Origin: Bacteroidota bacterium
GTDB lineage: Bacteria > Bacteroidota > Bacteroidia > Cytophagales > Cytophagaceae
Assembly (NCBI GenBank): GCA_023392125.1
Contig: JAEVZS010000027.1
Span: 62,001-126,000, forward strand
DNA: 64,000 nt
Direction: 5' to 3'
The translations under genes were made by a program, and so were the position numbers. The notes under the pieces are model-generated. The model had not been told where the DNA came from. It ran no database searches and was given only the letters and a program-made list of their open reading frames with translations. This document shows, piece after piece, positions 16,480-25,900 of this stretch (its first letter is position 1; the number at the start of each line of letters is the position of its first letter).

Positions 16480-16907
16480 AAAGTTCATTTGTATACAAAA
16501 AATGGAATGATAGATAAAAAGTAACTAACTAAAACTTTTACTTGTTTGCCTGGATAATTAAAATATAACAATTTGCATGGATAATAGGATTTTTTCATCT
16601 CAATTGTATATGAAATATTAAAAAGATTAAGAAAATAATAAAAAAAGTCCATTACTAACAACTTGTTCCCTGATCTAATACGTATTAGTACAATGTATCA
16701 GTCTGATTAAAAGATTATAACCTGCGGCATATGATCTATGCTGCCCCAAACCAGTTACCGGACCAGATCTTTTATCACTTTCATATTTATATTTCAAGTC
16801 TCCGGTATTGGATTTTGTTTTTTATATCAGGTAATCGAAAGGATAAAACATTCCTCTGGCAAGAGCATTGGTTATCCGTTTAAGTAAACAAAAACACTTA
16901 AATCACT

Positions 16908-19900
16908 ATGAAAAAACACTTTAACATTCTGTTAAAGCTATTAATAGTTCTTCCTTTTTCAGGACTCAGTTTTCTTTCCTTTTCTGAAGGAACAAAAGAG
17001 TTACAACCAGCTGCATCGGATTATGGATTCCTGCAAATATACGATCTGAATACCCGTACAAGGCCATTCGCCACGTATGATACTCCCGAAGAATATCGGC
17101 TCAATATAAGAATATGTAATCTGGGAGAGAAAATATACTTTGGCCTGCACCAGAGCGATAATGACGTATACTTTCGCTTAAAAGATCCGGGCGGCAATGT
17201 TGTTATGGGCCCTACTCTTATACCTTCCTGGGGGCAGCAGGGATTTATTCCTAACCATGCTGCAGCCGTTTCCGGCCCTTCACAGCTTACCGGAGCTGGT
17301 TATTTTGCTTTCGAACACGAGGCAACAATGACCGGAGATTATTACATTGAATTTAATCCAAGAAGTCCGACCAATATTACTCCGGAAAAGAGAGTCTTTA
17401 ATTTTGTCGATTTTACTGTAGCGGATGTTTCAGGCCCCACTCCTGTAATAAAGAAAGGAAGACTACACTCAAAAAACTGGGACATTCAGTGTATGAGTGA
17501 TGCCAATCCTTTCAGGGCCGAAATGTTTGTATATGCAAAGGACAGCATTGTCACTGCTCTTGACTTCAACAACATCATGGGATTTGGATTTACGGTTTCG
17601 GCCAACTCCCGTGGATGTACAATCACAGATGATCCGATAGCCGACAGGCAATCGCGTTATGGCAACGAGACATTTCCGGAATACATGATATTTCTAAATA
17701 ACCCGGACCCCGAATGCTTTCCTTCCGGAGACTTCGGAGAAATAACCGAGCCTTCAACCATTACCGGTTGCGATCCGGACAATCGCTGTATTAATATATA
17801 TGTGAGCAAAGCAGGCGCAATTGATATAACCCTCGATCTCAACAACATACCAGGGTATCAGGCAGGAACAGAAGACGTTCTTTTTCAGGTGGATGTTGTC
17901 CCGGGGCATAATTGTATAAAATGGGATTCCCGCAACGGGCTCGGAGAACGTGTCTCTCCGGACACCCGAATGGAAGTCATTATTGATTATTTCAATGGAA
18001 TGACTCACCTTCCCTTGTATGATGTGGAACATCATCGGGACGGATATATTGTTAATCTGGTAAGACCTTTTCCCCCTTCAGGCGTTGTAAAACCTAAATT
18101 ATACTGGGATGATTCGCGACTTGATCCACGGCGGGGGCAGGCTCTTGACCCTATGGTCAATCTGACAGGTTGCGAACTCGATGGTTGCCACAAGTGGCAA
18201 AATCGTGGTGAAAACGGTCCTTACATGGAAACAATCAATACCTGGTGGTATGCCAATGTAATCCGTGATCAGATCAGTTATGTGGTGCAAGAAGTCACAG
18301 TAGATGCAAATGCTAATACTCCGCTGTACGAACCAAACGATACCACCGTTTGTATTTCTGCACTTCCTCTCAATCTGAATGGTGAAGTAACCGGAGCTCC
18401 CGGAGGAATATGGTCGTATGGCAGGGGAATATTTTCTTCACTGACCGATCTTCAAGGAACTTATATGCCTTCGGAAAGTGAAATCGCAGCGAGACTGGCT
18501 ACTATTGTACTGACATCAACCGGAAACGACGGGTGTCCGCCTGTTTCTGATACCATGAATATTTTTATTCAGCCGCTTCCGGTGGTTGATCCCGGAGAAC
18601 CATTTAATGTATGTGTCAATAATCCTGTTTTCTCCCTGACTGCATCTGTAGAAAATGCAACAGGTGTTCGCTGGTCTGGTGGAGAAGGTCAGATATTTCC
18701 CAATGAAAATGCTCTTTCCATTACCTATGAGCCTTCTGCCGGGGAGTTAAACCGGGGATTTGTAACACTGAATATAGAATCAACCGGTAACGGTCTGTGC
18801 GAAGCAGATAAAAAAGATATCACTATTACCTTTACTCCTGCACCCCTTATAGATGCCGGAGATCCTGTAGAAGTCTGCGCCAACAACCCTGAAATTGAAC
18901 TGAATGGTTCCATCGAAGGAGCAGAAGGCGGAAGATGGATCGGCGGAAACGGCACTTTTGTACCAGGAAGAGATGAGCTTGCAGCAACGTATATTCCGAC
19001 ACAAGCCGAGATAAATGCAGGCGGCTTACAGTTATATCTTGAGTCTACCGGAAATGGCGGTTGTCTCGGAGTTTCCGACACACTAAGGATTTCGTTTATA
19101 ACCGGCCCCATCGTAAATGCCGGTCCTGATGTAAAGGTATGTGCCAATACAACTATTGACCTGACAGGAATAGTTGTTGGAGCTCCGGGCGCTGTCTGGT
19201 CGGGAGGAGCAGGCACATTTTTACCCAATCCACAGGATCCGAGGGCCAGCTATATCCCATCCGAAGGAGAAAATATTCCGGGTAGTACCATTGTTTTAAA
19301 ATTAACCTCCACATCTTCTGAAAACTGTCCTGATGATGAAGATGAGCTGGTCATTACTATAGGCGAAGGCCCTCAGGCTAATGCCGGTCCCAGTATGTTT
19401 ATATGTGATAATAATCCGGTAGCAAATCTTTCGGGATCGGTAAGTCTTGCCACCGGTGGCATATGGTCCGGCGGGCAGGGCAATTTTATTCCCAATCGTA
19501 CTTCACTGAATGTGCGCTATATTCCGACTGAAAGTGAGATTCGCTCCGGAATCATACCGCTGCTTCTTACAACTACCGGCAATGATACATGCGGTGCAGC
19601 TGTTGATACCATTATAATATTAATATCGTCGTCACCCGTGGTAGATGCCGGCCAGAATCAGGTGATATGCGCCAATAATTCTGAAATCCAGCTAAACGGA
19701 AGCACATCGAATGCAACCGATTATCTCTGGTCCGGCGGACAGGGCATTTTTCTTCCCAACGCCAATACTTTAAATCCCAGATACATACCTTCTCAAAATG
19801 AAATCCAGAGCGGCTATCTGAGACTAAGGCTGCAAGCCAATCAGACTTCATGTAATGCGGTAGAAGATTATCTTGAGATCCGCTTTACCCAGGCACCACA

Positions 19901-22900
19901 AGCTCATACGGGGCCACCTGCTGTGGTATGTGAAAACAAGCCCGATGCTTTTGTATACAGTTATGTTATTACAGCAACCGGAGGTATTTGGTCCGGCGGG
20001 CAGGGAAAATACTCCCCTTCCAATACCGCATCTCATATTACCTACACTCCGACGGCTGAGGAAGTCAGAAACGGATCAGTAACGCTGGTTCTTACCACTA
20101 CAGGTAACGGCAATTGCCTTGAGGACAAAGATAGTGTGGAAATTTCATTTATTCCGGGCCCGACAGTCAACGCCGGACCGGACCAGGAGATATGCTACAA
20201 CAATCCCGTAATCAATCTGGCCGGAGTCATAAGCGGTTCTGGGCGGGGATACTGGTCTGGCGGGCAGGGCGGATATTTTTCTCCAGGCAACCACCTTCTC
20301 AACACCAGCTATATCCCCAGCCAGCATGAATTAAACAGCGGACTTATTACGCTCTATCTGACGAGCCAGGACAACGGAAACTGTAATCCGGTAACAGATA
20401 CAATCAATATACGGGTTATTCCGGCTCCGGCAATTGAGGCAGGTCCCGACAAAGTGATGTGCGCATCGGGCGATCCTGTTACTCTGTCTGTAAATCTCTC
20501 CGGAGCAAATGGAGTAGTCTGGTCCGGTGGTCTGGGAACATTTAATCCCGATAATGGCCTGACTACCAGATATACACCTTCGATTACCGAGGTCAGAAAC
20601 GGAATTGTGACCCTCACTGCAACCTCAACAGGAAATGGTCCATGTAAAGCTGTTTCTGATAACGTAAACGTCCGGATCATGGAAGGTCCTTCTGTTAATG
20701 CCGGACCGGATCAGGTAATCTGTGGTGCAGAGACCAATTTCTTTTTAAGCAGAGGTTCATACACCAACAGTTCCGGTATTCAATGGACCACTACCGGCAA
20801 TGGCTCTTTCAGTCCATCCAACACAGTGATATCTCCTACTTATAATATCACCAGTGAAGATAAAACCAGAGGATATGTTAATATTATTCTGAAAAGCACA
20901 GGCAATTCATTATGCCCGGAAGTTTCCGATACCATGCAGGTAAGCTTTACTCCTGTTCCGTCAATTGATGCAGGACCGAACAAAACCGTCTGTACAAATG
21001 CTTTACCCGTTAATCTATACGCGGAGGGGACTCCGGCTGTATGGACCGGTGGTCAGGGCCGCTTCTCTCCTTCCAGAGAAGTAATGAACCCGGAATATCA
21101 TCCGAGTCCCGCTGAATTAAGTGCAGGAAGCGTAACTCTTACAAGCACTACAATACCAAGCGGCTCATGCCCGGCTGTATCAGATCAGGTCACCATACGT
21201 TTTGAAGAAGGTCCTTCTGTATCCCTTGGTCCGGATATCGTACTTTGCGGTAATGCAGGCAGCATTGAGCTTTCTGCAAATTATCAGAATACAGGAGGTG
21301 TTGTATGGTCATCCAACGGAAGCGGAACATTTCTGCCAGATAAAGAAAGCGCCCGGGTCACCTACTTACTTTCATCCGGCGATAAGCTAAACGAAAACAT
21401 ATTCTTCTTTGCCAATACCAGCGGCAACTCTATCTGTCCGGGAAATAAAGACACCTTAAAGCTGACACTTACCCCGGAAATAAAAGTTAATGCCGGACCG
21501 GATCAGACATTCTGCGCAGATATTGACGAAATCACTCTTACCGGTTCCGTAACCAATACGAGCACTATCACCTGGTCAAGTCTGGGTTCGGGTCAGTTCC
21601 GTAATTCAAGCAGCTTAAATACCAGTTATATTCCGTCTGCTACCGATAAAAACAACGGAAGCGTGGCACTGATTCTTACCACCGGAGCCACCCAGCAATG
21701 TCCTCCGGTTTCCGATACAGTAGTATTCTCCTTCACTCCTGCTCCTACTATTAATGCCGGACCGGATCGAAGCATATGTGAATCAGCAGACAGTATTCAG
21801 CTGAACGGTCATATGACCATAGCAACAGAAGCCGCCTGGAAAACAAATGGCCGCGGCTCTTTTTCGCCAAGTAATATCGGTACCAGTGTACAATATTATC
21901 TTTCCCCTGAAGACCGCGGTTTAGCTTCTATTCAATTTATACTGGAAACAACCTCTCAGGGCAATTGCAAACCCGTTTCAGATACGCTCATTGTTCAGCT
22001 CCAGCCGGAAGCAACTGTAGAAGCAGGAGATAGAATAGAACTTTGCGAGACCAATTCCTTTGTTGAAATTAGGGGCAGTGTCAGCAATGCTACCGGTATG
22101 CAGTGGACGACCTCCGGATCAGGTTCGTTCAGCAACCCAAACACATTAAATACCCGGTATCAACCAGGAGCTCTTGATTACTCAAACGGCTCGGTATTAC
22201 TCACTCTGGAATCTGTAGATGATCAGCAGATATGCCAGGCTCAGAAAGATTATGTAGAAGTGATTTTCATAAAATCCCCAACGCTTGAGGTCAGCCCTGT
22301 TCAGCATATATGTATTAATTCACCGGATATAAGTCTGTCTGCTTCCAGCGAGGCCTCATCCGGAATCATATGGACATCCAGCGGCAATGGTATATTCAAT
22401 AATACACAGAATAGCCTTTTTGCTACTTATTATTTCTCACTGGCTGACCAGAATCAGCCTGAAATTATATTTGAGGCAAAAGTCAGTGGCAACGCCGACT
22501 GTCCCGATATTATAAAAACAACGAAAGCCGTGTTTATTCCGCTTCCGGAACCTAATGCAGGGCCGGACATCACCGTATGTGCAGATACAGCCTCTATTCA
22601 TTTGAACGCAAGTGCCGACAACTCAACGGAAGGCTTATGGAATACAAACGGGACCGGCGTTTTCTATCCCAACAGAACAGTTCTCAATCCTCAATATACT
22701 CTTTCTGAACAAGACATTCGTAAAGGGACTATACGTCTTGTATATACCGCTCTCAGCAGTGGTCCCTGCCCTTCGGTTGCCGATACGATGAATATCATAA
22801 TCACTCCGGCCACCGTTTCATCTGCCGGATCAGATATGGTCGTATGTGCCAGCCAGCATGCAATTCCTCTGGCCGGACAGGTAAGCTATACCTCTTCAGG

Positions 22901-25900
22901 AATATGGACGACATCGGGCAGCGGAAGCTTTTCTCCTTCTGCAGACGTGCTCAATGCAACCTACATACCTTCCGCAGCAGATACTACTGCCAGAAAAGTT
23001 GTATTGACACTATCTACCACCGGCAATGATTTATGTAAAGTTCACAGTGATCAGTTAGAAATAAACTTCACCGCGGTTCCGGAAGTAAAACTGGGGCCGG
23101 ACATTACAATCTGCGAGACTGCTGTCTCAATACCTCTTAAAGCCTCTGTCGCTAACGCAGGCGGTGGTCGCTGGTCTTATTCAGGCACCGGTCGCTTAAG
23201 TCCGGATATAGCCCATCCGCAACCGGAGTATTTCATCTCTGAAGCAGACAGGGCAAGAGGAGAAATTCGCTTTATCTATACTTCTACCAACAACGGACTT
23301 TGCCCTGAGCACAGAGACACAATGAAGGTCTTCCTGTCTCCTCTGCCTCAAATCGAAGCCGGCCCGGATCTGAGCATATGCTATGATGAAACAGGGGCCC
23401 CTCTTTCGGTAAGCTACACCAATGCATCAGGTATTGAGTGGTTTTCAGATGGAAACGGCGAATTTGCTCCGGATAGATACACTCCTTCGGCTGTCTATAT
23501 TCCTTCTGCAAACGATAAAAACAGTGGCTTAGTTAACATTAGAGTGGCAAGTCTGAGTGACGGACTCTGTCCTGCAACAGAGGACCAGCTAAAACTTACC
23601 ATTACTCCGGCTCCTCTTGTTAATGCCGGACCGGATCAGCTGGTCTGCGAGGATTCAGAAGGAATTAAGCTCAGTGGTGCAGTTCAGCACGCAGGGGGCG
23701 CTATATGGATTACATCCGGCAGCGGTGTTTTCTCTCCCGACGCCTCATCTCTTAACGCTATATACTACCAGTCAAAAGACGACATAGAAGCCGGCGGAAT
23801 AACATTAACCCTGCTTACAACAGATAATAACAACTGTTTTGCTGTCAGAGACTCAATGCTTATACGATTTGATCCGCTTCCGAAACTGGACGTCGGCCCT
23901 GATTTATTTATATGTGAAGACGTGGTATCTTTCCCCCTTCAGGCTGTAACCGAAAATGCAACAGGAGTATTGTGGCAGGTACTGGAGGGGAATGGGACAT
24001 TTAATCCTTCTTCGGCCCTTGTTTCCACCAGTTACGAGCCCAGTATAGATGACAAAACAAGATCCTACGTTACTTTTATGGCTACAGCCACGGGAACCGG
24101 AAAGTGTAATTCTCCCTCTGACCATATCAGGATAACCTTCTCTCCGTTGCCAGCAGTAGACGCAGGCCCGGATAAATCCATATGCGTTACTGATCTTCCG
24201 ATAAGACTGGAAGGAAGTGGTACGTACGGACAATGGACAGGCGGAAACGGAACCTATTCTCCCGGCCCGACAACATTAAGAGCTGAGTATCATCCTACAG
24301 CTGCTGAAATAGCCGCCGGTACGCTGGAACTTCATCTTGAATCACTGGATCACGGCACCTGTCCGCCAACTCATTCTTCAGTTGTATTTACGATTCTGCA
24401 AGGACCTCAAATATCTGCTCTTGCTCCCGGAGATATCTGCTCATCGGAAAACAGCATAAGCCTGTCGGCCAATATCCTCAATGCCGGCAGCATGATATGG
24501 AATAGTTCCGGAACCGGCACATTTTCCAATAACCAGCAGAGTAATACGACCTATACATTAAGCGCACTGGATAAAGTATCAGGTTCACTAACCTTTACCG
24601 CCAGAACAATTCAGGATAATTTATGTGCCCCCGTATCCATACAGGTACAAACAAATATTCATATAGCTCCATTCGCAGATGCAGGCTACGACCTTTCCGG
24701 TTGTGAAGACCGAAGCAGCTATCCGCTAACCGCTTCGGTTCAGCATGCAACTTCTCTGCAATGGACCGGCGGAACAGGGACTTTCACGGGCAGTTCCAGC
24801 GCTGCAACTATCTATACTCCTTCAGGTTCTGATAAGTCAACCGGTATTGTAACCCTCTATATAGAAGCATCCGGCAACAGTCTATGCCCGCCGGCACGAG
24901 ACAGCGTTAAAATACGATTTGTTAATCCGCCCGCAGCTTCTATTGAAAACCCCGATCCACTATGTACCGATCAGGAGTATATAGAACTGAAAAGTACAGT
25001 AAACGGAGCTGGCGGAGGCATATGGAGCTCATCGGGAACAGGGACTTTTTCACCCGGCCCGGCAAATCTGAATCCACGATATTATCTGTCTCTGACGGAC
25101 AAAATCCAGAATCAGATTCTATTCACACTCACTACAACCGGAAATAATGCCTGCGGGCCAGTTTCCGCACATGCTCCTGTTGAGCTTGTCCCTTCCCCTG
25201 TCATCAATGCTATCACCACGCCTCCGGCTGTTTGTGAAGATAATACCGCTATTCCGTTGGAGGCAACCATACTGCATGCTACCGGTGTAAACTGGTCAAC
25301 ATCAGGTAGCGGACAGTTTACACCGGATGCCGGCAGCCTGACACCGGTATATCGTCCAACTCTCCAGGAAATTAATCAGGGCGCTGTATCTCTGAGAGTA
25401 GTCACAACCGGACATCATAACTCATGCGCACCCAGCGTACGGACAATCGTCATACCAATCAGTCCTTCCCCAACAGCGCAGGTCAACGCAGGGCAGGACC
25501 AGGAACTCTGTATTGATATTGAAGAAGTGCATCTTAACGGACAAATAACAATATCTAAAACTGCCGAATGGAAAAGCTCGGGCGATGGGATATTTACACC
25601 TTCAAATACGTATCTGTCTGCAAAATATATACCTGGTCCGGCAGATCGGAGCAACGGAATGGTCTTAATTTCATTAACCACTACAGACAACGGAATATGC
25701 GCACCGGCAAGCGATACCATGCAGGTGACCTTTACTCCGGCTCCTGCTGTTTCACTAGGACCTGATGATACTGTATGCGTAGAAACTTTCCGGATTAATC
25801 TTTCAGGTTCCGTCGATATAGCTACAGGCGGGCGATGGTCATCTAACGGAAGCGGATACTTTGCTCCGGCAGCAACGAGTCTGAGTACGGCTTATATCCC

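Larger units (their letters stand above)
16139..16907. other. Long AT-rich region upstream of the giant surface-protein gene
   Basis: No coding frame or RNA gene is supported over about 770 bases. Two items stand out and are listed separately: a nested dyad at 16333-16367 and a -7-type box at 16472-16479. TATATTTC near 16785 is a one-base variant of the -7 box and a possible second promoter. If the first box is used, the leader is about 420 bases, unusually long. Confidence 0.5.
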
